This document shows, one piece after another, positions 8,265-14,445 of a stretch of 15,013 nucleotides of DNA. Location of the stretch: the NCBI GenBank assembly GCA_934229335.1, contig CAKQDQ010000054.1, positions 1-15,013 on the forward strand. Direction: 5' to 3'. Position numbers and translations under genes: made by a program. The first letter of the stretch is position 1, and each line of letters starts with the position of its first letter. The notes beneath the pieces are model-generated. The model was not told where the DNA came from and did no database searches. It saw only the letters and a list, made by a program, of their open reading frames with translations. The stretch comes from an uncultured Prevotella sp. Lineage in GTDB: Bacteria; Bacteroidota; Bacteroidia; Bacteroidales; Bacteroidaceae.

Positions 8265-8573
8265 ATGGTAAAACACATAATCCTTTGGACATTGAATCCA
8301 GAGCTTTCTGATGAAGAGAAAGCAGAAGTAAAGGCAGGCATAAAGGCAGGTCTTGAAGGCTTGAAAGGCAAAGTGCCTGGAATAATAGATGTAAAGGTAA
8401 ACATCGACGGTCGCCTTGAGACGTCAAACTGTGACGTAATGCTCGACTGTACCCTTGATACCTTTGAGTCACTCAAGGCATACGCAGTACACCCTGCGCA
8501 CGTAGAGGTGGCAAATACAAAGGTGCGCCCATACACAGTGCAGCGCACTTGTCTGGACTATCAAGTGGACTAA
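8265..8573 (+). CDS. Dabb (stress-responsive alpha/beta barrel) domain protein
   Basis: This is a 102-residue cytoplasmic protein that makes up a single Dabb domain, a ferredoxin-like fold that dimerises into a barrel. Visible hallmarks are V-K-H-I-I-L-W at the N-terminus (strand 1 with the conserved His), a long charged helix (D-E-E-K-A-E-V-K), the central D-V-K-V-N-I-D, and the ending A-V-H-P-A-H-V-E-V-A. That last segment is the conserved YxxHPxHxxxx motif of the family. Most bacterial members have no assigned reaction; plant members respond to stress and a few relatives bind polyketides. It lies 39 bases after azlD, probably in the same transcript, and is followed by the paired palindromes at 8601-8683. 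Confidence 0.88.
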   Translation: MVKHIILWTLNPELSDEEKAEVKAGIKAGLEGLKGKVPGIIDVKVNIDGRLETSNCDVMLDCTLDTFESLKAYAVHPAHVEVANTKVRPYTVQRTCLDYQVD

Positions 8574-8600
8574 AAACGCTATGTTGTAGACACTACATTA

Positions 8601-8639
8601 CGAAAGGGGCTTAATCGCAGTGCGATTAAGCCCCTTTCG
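8601..8639. repeat. first of two tandem 39-bp palindromes, likely bidirectional terminator
   Basis: Two 19-base arms are perfect inverted copies around one central G (8620). The left arm reads CGA, AAGGGGCTT, AATCGCA. It is preceded by CATTA (8596-8600). It sits between convergent genes, 27 bases after the Dabb stop, so it can fold in transcripts from either strand. A small TGTAG/CTACA hairpin (8585-8597) lies just before it. Confidence 0.85.
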
Positions 8640-8644
8640 CATTA

Positions 8645-8683
8645 CGATAACGCCCAAATCGCATTGCGATTTGGGCGTTATCG
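8645..8683. repeat. second tandem 39-bp palindrome, with the same core
   Basis: Two perfect 19-base arms flank one central T (8664). The left arm reads CGA, TAACGCCCA, AATCGCA. The outer CGA and the inner AATCGCA are the same as in the first palindrome, but six of the nine middle bases differ, each with a matching change in the other arm. CATTA (8640-8644) again precedes it, giving a 44-base repeat period. A T-rich stretch (8684-8701) follows, supporting termination on the + strand. Confidence 0.85.
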
Positions 8684-8699
8684 TTTTGGGATGTCTTTT

Positions 8700-9001
8700 T
8701 TACCTTTTCAGCAGTAGGGTGGTTCTGTATTTCGTCCACTTTTCATCCCCCTCATAATAATAGTTCAGCTCTATGCCCTTTAATATCACTTCAAGGTTCT
8801 GCGTATCCGAAGTAAGGTTATGTGAGAGCAAGTAGCGTATTTCAAGGTCGTTGATAGGTAAACGTTCCTTAGCCGAGAGATACTGTTCCTTGTCCACATA
8901 TTGCCCCAGTTGACAACTCTTCCGAGTGAGCGTTTCAGTATCATGTCAAGCCTGATACGAGTAGTACGTCCGCCCCCCTTCCTTGAAAGGATGGCACACA
9001 T
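8700..9001 (-). pseudogene. probable decayed small gene of unknown family
   Basis: I do not recognise this sequence. The minus strand frame that ends at TAA 8700-8702 gives a protein-like C-terminus, about 70 residues rich in Leu, Asn and Tyr, ending [14 protein letters not shown]. That frame is open back only to a TGA near 8952. In the next frame, an ORF from ATG 9001 contains [18 protein letters not shown]. The two would join smoothly as V-V-N-W-G-Q-Y-V-D-K-E if one G were added to the four-G run (CCCC at 8904-8907 on the + strand). I infer a single gene of about 100 residues broken by a one-base deletion. The alternative is that only the shorter GTG-started ORF (8700-8897), or nothing at all, is expressed. 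The 9001 ATG is directly preceded by a stop. The stretch lies between tlpA-like and the palindromes. Confidence 0.35.
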
Positions 9002-9050
9002 TCATCCCTACCTACTTTTCTATAATGGGAGGTACTATAAATTAGTCGTG

Positions 9051-9650
9051 TTATTTCAGAGAACCGTACAGTTCCTTCAACTTAGCCGACAGCCCATTCT
9101 CGCGCAGATTTACGGCAACGATGGTGCCAGACTCATCACAGAGGAAGTTCCAGGGAATGTATTCTAACTTATACAACGCAACAGCAGGAGAGTCAAAGCC
9201 GCCAAGGTCAGACAGCTGAGTCCAATTGTAGCCATTGTCTTTCACAGCTTTCTTCCATGCCTCACTATCAGAGTCGAGCGAAATGCCCACTACGTCGAAG
9301 CCTTGAGCGCGATATTCCTCCCAGTTAGCTTTAACGTTAGGCAGCTCCATCATGCATGGTTGGCACCAGCTTGCCCAAAAGTCAACAAGCACGTAACGCT
9401 TACGTCCCTGTTTGCCTTCGTGAATAAACTCGCTCAAGCTGTGCGTCTTACCGTCGATGTCAGGCATGGAGAAGTCTTGGAATTTAGTACCTACGAGAGC
9501 CTGATATGGGTCAGAAGGGTCTACGGCTTGAGTCGTTGCGCCATCCTGCTGTTCGGTAGTAGCAGCAGAACTCTGGCTTGGTGATTTCTTGAAATTGCAT
9601 GATGCAAGGCACAGAATGGCGAGAAGAAAGTAAAAGAAATGTCTCTTCAT
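9051..9650 (-). CDS. TlpA/ResA-like thioredoxin-fold lipoprotein
   Basis: The 199-residue product has a lipoprotein signal peptide with lipobox L-A-S-C (lipidated Cys18), a Ser/Thr/Gln-rich linker to about residue 48, and a thioredoxin fold of the AhpC/TlpA type. The redox motif W-C-Q-P-C has its cysteines at 96 and 99, preceded by V-L-V-D-F-W-A-S. The expected cis-proline is Pro166 in Y-I-P-W-N-F-L. Such proteins reduce or exchange disulfides on the periplasmic side, for example in cytochrome c maturation or envelope protein repair; the partner here is unknown. It starts 23 bases downstream of the permease gene on the same strand and has no promoter of its own visible, so it is probably cotranscribed with the transporter genes. 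Confidence 0.9.
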   Translation of the reverse strand: MKRHFFYFLLAILCLASCNFKKSPSQSSAATTEQQDGATTQAVDPSDPYQALVGTKFQDFSMPDIDGKTHSLSEFIHEGKQGRKRYVLVDFWASWCQPCMMELPNVKANWEEYRAQGFDVVGISLDSDSEAWKKAVKDNGYNWTQLSDLGGFDSPAVALYKLEYIPWNFLCDESGTIVAVNLRENGLSAKLKELYGSLK

Positions 9651-9673
9651 AAGTAGGATATTATTTTTGTGAG

Positions 9674-10714
9674 TTAGTATCTCTTTCTTAGTAAAATATA
9701 AAGAATCACTGGGGCACCGAACAGCGGTGTAATGGCATTGATAGGAATGATAGTATTCTCAGGCAATACGCATACGAGGTTGCAAATCAGTGCAATGCAC
9801 GCTCCGCACAGAATGGTAGCAGGCATAAGCACAGTGTGATTAGCCGCTGCGGTGATAAGCCTGGCAATGTGCGGCACAGCCAGTCCGATGAATGTGACAG
9901 GTCCACAGAATGCGGTGCAGACAGCTGAGAGTATACCCGTAGCAGTGAGCAGCATCACGTTGGTACGCCTAATGTCAACACCTAAATTCTGTGCGTAGTC
10001 GTCGCCTAACAAGAGGGCGTTAAGAGGCTTGATAAGTATCAGTGCGATAGTCAGACCTATGATGTTCAGCAGTGCGAACCATGGCAGTTGCGCCATAGTG
10101 ACATCGCTGAAGCTGCCGAGTCCCCAGATAACGTAGCTATGAACATTCTCACTGTTGGCGAAAAAGTTAAGCAGAGACACCACAGCCGACGTTAGGTAGC
10201 TTAACATGATGCCCACGATGAGGAGCATCATGTTGCCCCTTACCACTCGGCTAAGCCCTAATAGCAGAATGATGACAGCCGTAGCACCGAGACAGGCACC
10301 AACGGTGACCGAGAGTGAGCTGCCTATGAGTAGCAAGCTGTCGTTGCCGTAGTCGCTGACATCAGCCGCCATGATGCCGCCAGAGAAGAGCAGTATCACC
10401 ACAGCGGCACCTAAGCTGGCACCACTCGTAATGCCAAGAATAGACGGGCCAGCAAGGGGATTGCGGAAAGCAGTCTGTAATAGTAGTCCAGCTGTGGCAA
10501 GACCAGCACCGCACAACATAGCAGTGAAAGCCTGTGGCAGACGTGACTCCATTATGATATATCGCCAACTGTCGTTGGCAGTGGCTTGTCCTGACAAAGC
10601 CCTGAGTACCTCCTGTGCAGGGATAGTAACAGAACCGTAGAGCAGGTTGGCGACAAACAGCAGCGAGAGCAAAGCTGCCAGCGACAGGTTAATGTAGACC
10701 CCCTTGTTGTTCAT
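9674..10714 (-). CDS. FecCD family ABC transporter permease (iron complex/haem/cobalamin type)
   Basis: This is an inner-membrane channel subunit that would pass an iron chelate, haem or cobalamin from a binding protein into the cytoplasm. The 346-residue sequence has about nine or ten hydrophobic segments. The conserved family blocks are S-R-L-P-Q-A at 57-62, Q-T-A-F-R-N-P-L-A-G-P at 80-90, and G-P-V-T-F-I-G-L-A-V-P-H-I-A-R at 271-285, the cytoplasmic loop that contacts the ATPase. It starts four bases after the stop of the binding-protein gene. The matching ATPase gene is absent from the window. The BtuC, FecD and HmuU subfamilies cannot be told apart by eye, so no gene symbol is given. Confidence 0.93.
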   Translation of the reverse strand: MNNKGVYINLSLAALLSLLFVANLLYGSVTIPAQEVLRALSGQATANDSWRYIIMESRLPQAFTAMLCGAGLATAGLLLQTAFRNPLAGPSILGITSGASLGAAVVILLFSGGIMAADVSDYGNDSLLLIGSSLSVTVGACLGATAVIILLLGLSRVVRGNMMLLIVGIMLSYLTSAVVSLLNFFANSENVHSYVIWGLGSFSDVTMAQLPWFALLNIIGLTIALILIKPLNALLLGDDYAQNLGVDIRRTNVMLLTATGILSAVCTAFCGPVTFIGLAVPHIARLITAAANHTVLMPATILCGACIALICNLVCVLPENTIIPINAITPLFGAPVILYILLRKRY

Positions 10715-10718
10715 GTTG

Positions 10719-11849
10719 TTATCGTTCTAATTTCTTGTAGTATACACCTTGCCCCCCGTTTTTAATAGAAGCATTTTCAGGGTGCAGAATATTTGCTATC
10801 TCTTTTAGCAACAGCTCAGGGTGGAAAGGCGTCTCCTCAAAGATGCGGCTGTAGTGCAAGTTGCAGCCATACACGTTGCCGTCCTTGTAAGCCTTCATAT
10901 ACGCATTAGAAGGCCATTCTTTTGCAAGGTCCCTAAGCGTCATGTCCTTAGCGTAGTTATACTTTATCAGCCAGTAGTCAGCCTTCTGTGCCCTAATAAA
11001 AGCCTTCTCAGGACTGAATGGTTGCGCACCGCTGATGTTAAGGTCGTCAAAGATATATCTGCCGCCAGCGTCGTTGATGAGCTGCCCTACCGTACTTTTG
11101 TTGCCTGCTATATACCATGTGCTGCCGCTCTTCATCTCAGTGACCACCGTAGGGCATGTCTTACTGTTGGCAACGTGACGCTTGATGTCGTTATATTGCT
11201 TCTCTACAGCGTGGAAGATACTGTCGGCAGTATTCTCCCTTCCCATCAGTAACCCATAGAACTTAATCCATTCAGCCCTACCGAGCGGACTGCTCTCCAT
11301 GTAGTCAGCACATTCAATCAGTGTGATGCCTAACTTGCCTAACTTGCCATACGAACCACTGTTCTCGTAAGGCGATAGAAGTATGGCGTCGGGGTGCTGC
11401 TCTATGATGCGTTCGGTGTTAGGAGTCATACTGTTGCCGAAGTCTGTAATGCTGCCGTCAGCGAGAGCTTGCTGCACTTTTTGTATGTAAATGTACTCGC
11501 GGTCGCAAACACCGTGAATGTGATTAAAAGCCCCCAACTCGTCCATCACACCGCAGTGAACGGAAGAGAACACGGCAATGTTACGTAGCGGAGTGCGCAC
11601 AATGTCGCCCTTTGGAAGACTATTAGGCAACGACCTGTCTGCAGGAACAAGAATATAGCGGTGCAGCAGTTTTGTGGTGTCCCATGGGTTGCGTATGTTG
11701 ACCACCGTAAAACTGTCGTTGCAGTTAACAGACAGCAGTTCAGAGTATTTCAGACCTTTGTCGGTGGTAGCATTGTTAGTACGTGAATTGTTGGCGCATG
11801 ACACAATGATGCACACATAGAGTAGCAGTAGAGAAAGTCTATATACCAT
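10719..11849 (-). CDS. periplasmic binding lipoprotein of an iron complex/cobalamin-type ABC transporter
   Basis: This is the substrate-binding partner of the downstream permease. The 376-residue product has a signal peptide with lipobox I-V-S-C (Cys18), so it is probably anchored to the membrane rather than free. Features of the class III binding-protein fold (BtuF/FepB type) are the segment L-R-N-I-A-V-F-S-S-V-H near residue 87; E-R-I-I-E-Q-H-P-D-A-I-L-L-S near 145-158; and W-Y-I-A-G-N-K-S-T-V-G-Q-L-I-N-D-A-G-G, a common second-lobe motif. The C-terminus has H-P-E-L-L-L-K-E-I-A-N-I-L-H-P-E, typical of these proteins in Bacteroidota. The ligand cannot be read from the sequence. It is the first gene of the minus strand block and has a clear promoter at 11951-11981. 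Confidence 0.9.
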   Translation of the reverse strand: MVYRLSLLLLYVCIIVSCANNSRTNNATTDKGLKYSELLSVNCNDSFTVVNIRNPWDTTKLLHRYILVPADRSLPNSLPKGDIVRTPLRNIAVFSSVHCGVMDELGAFNHIHGVCDREYIYIQKVQQALADGSITDFGNSMTPNTERIIEQHPDAILLSPYENSGSYGKLGKLGITLIECADYMESSPLGRAEWIKFYGLLMGRENTADSIFHAVEKQYNDIKRHVANSKTCPTVVTEMKSGSTWYIAGNKSTVGQLINDAGGRYIFDDLNISGAQPFSPEKAFIRAQKADYWLIKYNYAKDMTLRDLAKEWPSNAYMKAYKDGNVYGCNLHYSRIFEETPFHPELLLKEIANILHPENASIKNGGQGVYYKKLER

Positions 11850-11910
11850 ATAAAAAATAAAATTTAGTGTAGCGGTATCATATTATGGAAGTTCAATCTA
11901 AAGGTAGTAA

Positions 11911-11945
11911 TTTATAGAACCACCCTATAAAGACACCAAATGTCT
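11911..11945 (-). other. two small hairpins at the 5' end of the binding-protein transcript
   Basis: AGACA/TGTCT (11931-11935 with 11941-11945) and TTTATAG/CTATAAA (11911-11917 with 11925-11931) can form two adjacent stem-loops. The predicted minus strand transcription start is about 11945, so the first hairpin would lie at the very end of the mRNA. I see no cobalamin riboswitch consensus and the leader is short (about 95 bases). Confidence 0.45.
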
Positions 11946-11950
11946 CTCTG

Positions 11951-11981
11951 CAAAATTACATGAAATATTTAACACTGCAAA
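11951..11981 (-). promoter_or_regulatory. promoter of the binding protein-permease-thioredoxin block
   Basis: On the minus strand, TTTG (CAAA at 11978-11981) and TAATTTTG (CAAAATTA at 11951-11958) are separated by 19 bases. The promoter diverges from the frr promoter, whose TTTG begins 19 bases further right. Confidence 0.82.
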
Positions 11982-11999
11982 CGATTTAATCGCAAAAAT

Positions 12000-12030
12000 T
12001 TTGTAGAATGGAAAATAATATGTAAATTTG
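12000..12030 (+). promoter_or_regulatory. promoter of frr
   Basis: TTTG at 12000-12003 and TAAATTTG at 12023-12030, spaced by 19 bases. The predicted leader before the frr ATG is about 78 bases and becomes A-rich just before the start codon. Confidence 0.83.
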
Positions 12031-12114
12031 CAGTCAATCAGTCGGTTGAATAATATAGTCAGTAGGCTATAAAACCAACGTTGTTTAGTAATAATAACAA
12101 AAAAGAAAAAAGAT

Positions 12115-12675
12115 ATGATAGATGTAAAAGAAGTGCTTCAGGACGCAGAAGAGCGTATGGAGATGGCAGCGATGTTCCTTGAAGAGCAGTTGTCGCGTAT
12201 TCGTGCAGGTCGTGCTAACACCGCAATTCTCGATGGCGTGAAAGTGGAGTCATACGGAATGATGGTGCCACTGAACCAAGTGGCTAACGTGTCAACACCA
12301 GACGCACGTACCATCGCCATCAAACCATGGGATAAGAAGGCTATACGAGCTATTGAAAAAGCTATAATGGACTCAGAAGTGGGTATCACCCCTGACAACA
12401 ACGGTGAGGTAATACGACTCGCTATACCACAGCCAACAGAGGAACGTCGTCGCGAGCTCACCAAGCAGTGCAGCAAAATAGCAGAGAAGGCAAAGATAGA
12501 GGTACGTAACGTGCGTGGCGATTTGAAAGACAAATTGAAGAAAGCCATAAAGGACGGACTGTCAGAAGATGTAGAGAAAGACGCTGAGACAAGTTTGCAG
12601 AAGGTGCACGACAAGTACATTGCAAAGCTCGAAGCACTCCTTGACGAGAAGAATAAAGAGATAATGACAATTTAA
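12115..12675 (+). CDS. frr: ribosome recycling factor
   Basis: RRF, with EF-G, splits ribosomes after termination so they can be reused; it is essential in most bacteria. The product has 186 residues, the normal length. The conserved R-I-R-A-G-R-A-N block is at about 27-34, the V-P-L-N-Q-V-A-N-V-S-T-P-D-A-R-T segment at 50-65 and R-R-E-L-T-K-Q near 112-118. The latter is followed by long charged helices of the coiled-coil arm. The ATG at 12115 follows an A-rich leader. rsgA lies 72 bases downstream, past a stem-loop, so the two may be partly cotranscribed. Confidence 0.96.
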   Translation: MIDVKEVLQDAEERMEMAAMFLEEQLSRIRAGRANTAILDGVKVESYGMMVPLNQVANVSTPDARTIAIKPWDKKAIRAIEKAIMDSEVGITPDNNGEVIRLAIPQPTEERRRELTKQCSKIAEKAKIEVRNVRGDLKDKLKKAIKDGLSEDVEKDAETSLQKVHDKYIAKLEALLDEKNKEIMTI

Positions 12676-12685
12676 TAAAAAAGTG

Positions 12686-12730
12686 ATGACGGTAGAGAAG
12701 GTGTAGAAACACCTGTTTACCGTCATTTTG
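12686..12730 (+). terminator. branched stem-loop after frr
   Basis: ATGACGGTA (12686-12694) pairs with TACCGTCAT (12718-12726). An inner stem, AGGTGT with ACACCT (12699-12704 with 12709-12714), closes an AGAA loop. TTTTG follows. It starts 10 bases after the frr stop. The T run is short, so read-through into rsgA is plausible. Confidence 0.7.
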
Positions 12731-12747
12731 CTAAGTAACAGGAAGGA

Positions 12748-13719
12748 ATGTCCATGACAGGTCTCGTAATAAAAAATACAGGATTCTGGTACACGGTATT
12801 GACTGATACGGGCACTACTATAGACTGTAAGGTGAAGGGAAACTTTCGCCTAAAGGGAATACGCAGCACCAACCCAGTGGCTGTTGGTGATAGGGTAGTG
12901 ATAAAAATGGCAGACGATACAACGGCGTTTATTACAGAGATAGAAGACCGCCGCAACTACATTATACGTAAGTCGTCAAACCTCTCGAAGCAAAGCCATA
13001 TCATAGCGGCTAACGTAGACCAGGCAATGCTAATAGTAACAATAAATTACCCAGAGACAAGTACCACGTTTATTGACCGATTCTTGGCTTCAGCAGAGGC
13101 GTATCGCGTGCCCGTAGTACTTGTGTTCAATAAAACAGACCTGCTGTGCGAGGAAGAATTGCATTATCTTGAAATGATGCGGACACTCTATGATACAGTG
13201 GGGTATAGAAGTGTTGCAGTGTCAGCAACGACAGGCGTGGGCATGGATGAATTGCGCTCTATGCTCAACGGTAAGATAACGTTGTTCAGTGGTAATAGTG
13301 GAGTAGGAAAGTCTACGATAATAAACACGCTTATTCCTGAAGCCAACCTGCGCACAGCAGAGATTAGCGATGCCCATAACCAGGGTATGCACACTACCAC
13401 GTTCAGTGAGATGTTGCCGATACCGAAAGCGGAAGGCGACGACAACGTGTTGCTGCATAACGATGGGTGGATAATAGACACACCTGGAATACGTGGTTTC
13501 GGAACCTTCGATATGGAGCCAGAGGAGCTGACAAGTTATTTCAAGGAGATATTCCAGTTCTCAAAAGACTGTCGCTTCTCTAACTGTACGCATACGCATG
13601 AGCCTGGTTGCGCAGTGCTAAAGGCGGTAGAAGACCACTACATTGCCGCATCAAGGTATCAGAGCTATCTCTCTATGCTCGACGATAAGGAAGAGGGTAA
13701 GTATAGAGCAGGATATTAA
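12748..13719 (+). CDS. rsgA: ribosome small subunit-dependent GTPase RsgA (YjeQ)
   Basis: RsgA is a circularly permuted GTPase that acts late in 30S subunit maturation. The 323-residue product has an N-terminal OB-fold (about 1-75), then G motifs in permuted order: N-K-T-D at 128-131 (G4), V-S-A near 158-160 (G5), G-N-S-G-V-G-K-S-T at 182-190 (G1, P-loop) and D-T-P-G at 244-247 (G3). A C-terminal zinc-binding motif follows, with Cys275, Cys280, His282 and Cys288 spaced as in the family. The start at 12748 follows a purine-rich AGGAAGGA. An ATG two codons later (12754) is an equally plausible start. No separate promoter is visible between frr and rsgA. Confidence 0.95.
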   Translation: MSMTGLVIKNTGFWYTVLTDTGTTIDCKVKGNFRLKGIRSTNPVAVGDRVVIKMADDTTAFITEIEDRRNYIIRKSSNLSKQSHIIAANVDQAMLIVTINYPETSTTFIDRFLASAEAYRVPVVLVFNKTDLLCEEELHYLEMMRTLYDTVGYRSVAVSATTGVGMDELRSMLNGKITLFSGNSGVGKSTIINTLIPEANLRTAEISDAHNQGMHTTTFSEMLPIPKAEGDDNVLLHNDGWIIDTPGIRGFGTFDMEPEELTSYFKEIFQFSKDCRFSNCTHTHEPGCAVLKAVEDHYIAASRYQSYLSMLDDKEEGKYRAGY

Positions 13720-13740
13720 ATGACATAAATATAACAAACA

Positions 13741-13772
13741 GGGCGTCAAAAGGTTATTGCCTTTTGACGCCC
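13741..13772. terminator. bidirectional stem-loop between rsgA and the small secreted protein gene
   Basis: A perfect 13-bp stem (13741-13753 with 13760-13772) closes the loop TTATTG. It lies 21 bases after rsgA and 57 bases after the minus strand gene, so it can serve both convergent genes. There is no long T run on the + side. Confidence 0.7.
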
Positions 13773-13829
13773 CGTCTTGTACTTACGCATAACACCTCGT
13801 TAGTGTTTGATGCGTTGACGATAAGTAGT

Positions 13830-14090
13830 TTAGAAATGCAGAGTCTGCATACTGATAGTAATCTCGCTCTTTTTGAAAGGAGCATCCTTAGGCTTTACCT
13901 CTTCCTGTTTATTGTAAGCCTCCTCTCTGTGCATCTTTTTCTTATCTGCCTTAGCCATTTTCTTACAGCGAGGTAGTTCCATTTGCTCCTCACGCAGTGT
14001 CTCATTCGCAGTCTCTTTAGATGTCTTAGCGAAAGAAACGGAAGTACTTAACATCATCATTGTTACCAAACTGAATACAATCTTTTTCAT
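13830..14090 (-). CDS. small secreted, highly charged hypothetical protein
   Basis: I do not recognise a family. The 86-residue product starts with a typical signal peptide (M-K-K, then a hydrophobic core rich in Met and Val, then S-F-A before Lys22). The predicted mature part is about 65 residues, very rich in Lys and Glu, with runs such as K-K-M-A-K-A-D-K-K-K-M-H-R-E-E. It has one cysteine (in R-C-K-K) and a less charged end, I-T-I-S-M-Q-T-L-H-F. It is likely exported to the periplasm or outer surface and may be partly helical or disordered. A clear promoter lies about 90 bases upstream, and a good signal peptide argues for a real gene. It is monocistronic and faces rsgA. Confidence 0.75.
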   Translation of the reverse strand: MKKIVFSLVTMMMLSTSVSFAKTSKETANETLREEQMELPRCKKMAKADKKKMHREEAYNKQEEVKPKDAPFKKSEITISMQTLHF

Positions 14091-14177
14091 AACTAAATTC
14101 TCCTTTAGATTTAACGGTGGATAATGCCAGAGCCACCTTTGTTGTTATTTAAACACAATTCTCTTGTTTTACAGTTG

Positions 14178-14208
14178 CAAAGGTACGCACTTTTGGGCTC
14201 ATGGCAAA
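14178..14208 (-). promoter_or_regulatory. promoter of the small secreted protein gene
   Basis: On the minus strand, TTTG (CAAA at 14205-14208) and TACCTTTG (CAAAGGTA at 14178-14185) are 19 bases apart. The predicted leader is about 80 bases. Confidence 0.85.
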
Positions 14209-14216
14209 CGTCTTTT

Positions 14217-14271
14217 CCCTATACAGAGAAGAAGAATCCCTAAAGAGAAGGGAGATTTCCCTATCGGAGAA
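14217..14271 (-). repeat. three phased repeats upstream of the secreted-protein promoter
   Basis: CCCTA occurs at 14217, 14238 and 14259, exactly 21 bases (two helical turns) apart. Each is followed after a few bases by GAGAA (14226, 14245, 14267). Neighbouring TCCCT and AGGGA also form inverted pairs. They lie 8-63 bases upstream of the -33 element, a position that fits activator binding. Confidence 0.55.
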
Positions 14272-14372
14272 AATGTAAGGACGCTACGATTAGGAAACTA
14301 TGCGTACGTGAAACGCAAAAAAACAGAATAGAACTGTTAAAAACTCGTGATAGAACAATAAATAAATAAAAC

Positions 14373-14406
14373 GTGCGTTATTATATATGCGTGACGCACA
14401 CGCGTG
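14373..14406. repeat. cluster of short palindromes before ruvA
   Basis: Within 34 bases there are TGCGT-G-ACGCA (14388-14398), CACGCGTG (14399-14406) and the longer pair GTGCGT/ACGCAC (14373-14378 with 14394-14399). They lie 40-73 bases before the ruvA start and could be an operator or part of a leader structure. Confidence 0.4.
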
Positions 14407-14445
14407 ATGTATATAGTATATCTAAAAAACGAAAACACTAAGACA

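Larger units (their letters stand above)
14091..14445. other. 355-bp intergenic region between divergent small-protein gene and ruvA
   Basis: From left to right it holds the leader and promoter of the minus strand gene (to about 14208), three 21-bp spaced CCCTA/GAGAA repeats (14217-14271), then an AT-rich stretch. A cluster of short palindromes lies at 14373-14406 and an A-rich leader precedes ruvA. I find no TAnnTTTG promoter facing ruvA and no ORF or RNA gene. Confidence 0.6.

Noticed and set aside
8051..8548. Minus strand ORF of 165 codons across azlD and the Dabb gene
   Set aside because: It runs antisense over two well-supported genes and their gap, has no leader signal, and its composition is that of a reverse reading frame.
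8596..8683. CRISPR-like array
   Set aside because: There are only two units, both are palindromes with no spacers of suitable length, and no cas gene is present.
11850..11950. Possible cobalamin riboswitch before the binding-protein gene
   Set aside because: The leader is only about 95 bases, shorter than a cobalamin riboswitch normally needs, and I do not see the B12-box consensus; only two small stems are visible.
12138..12620. Long minus strand ORF (160 codons) opposite frr
   Set aside because: It lies wholly within frr, its product is Ser/Ile-rich with no family pattern, and frr has every conserved block; it is a shadow of codon bias.
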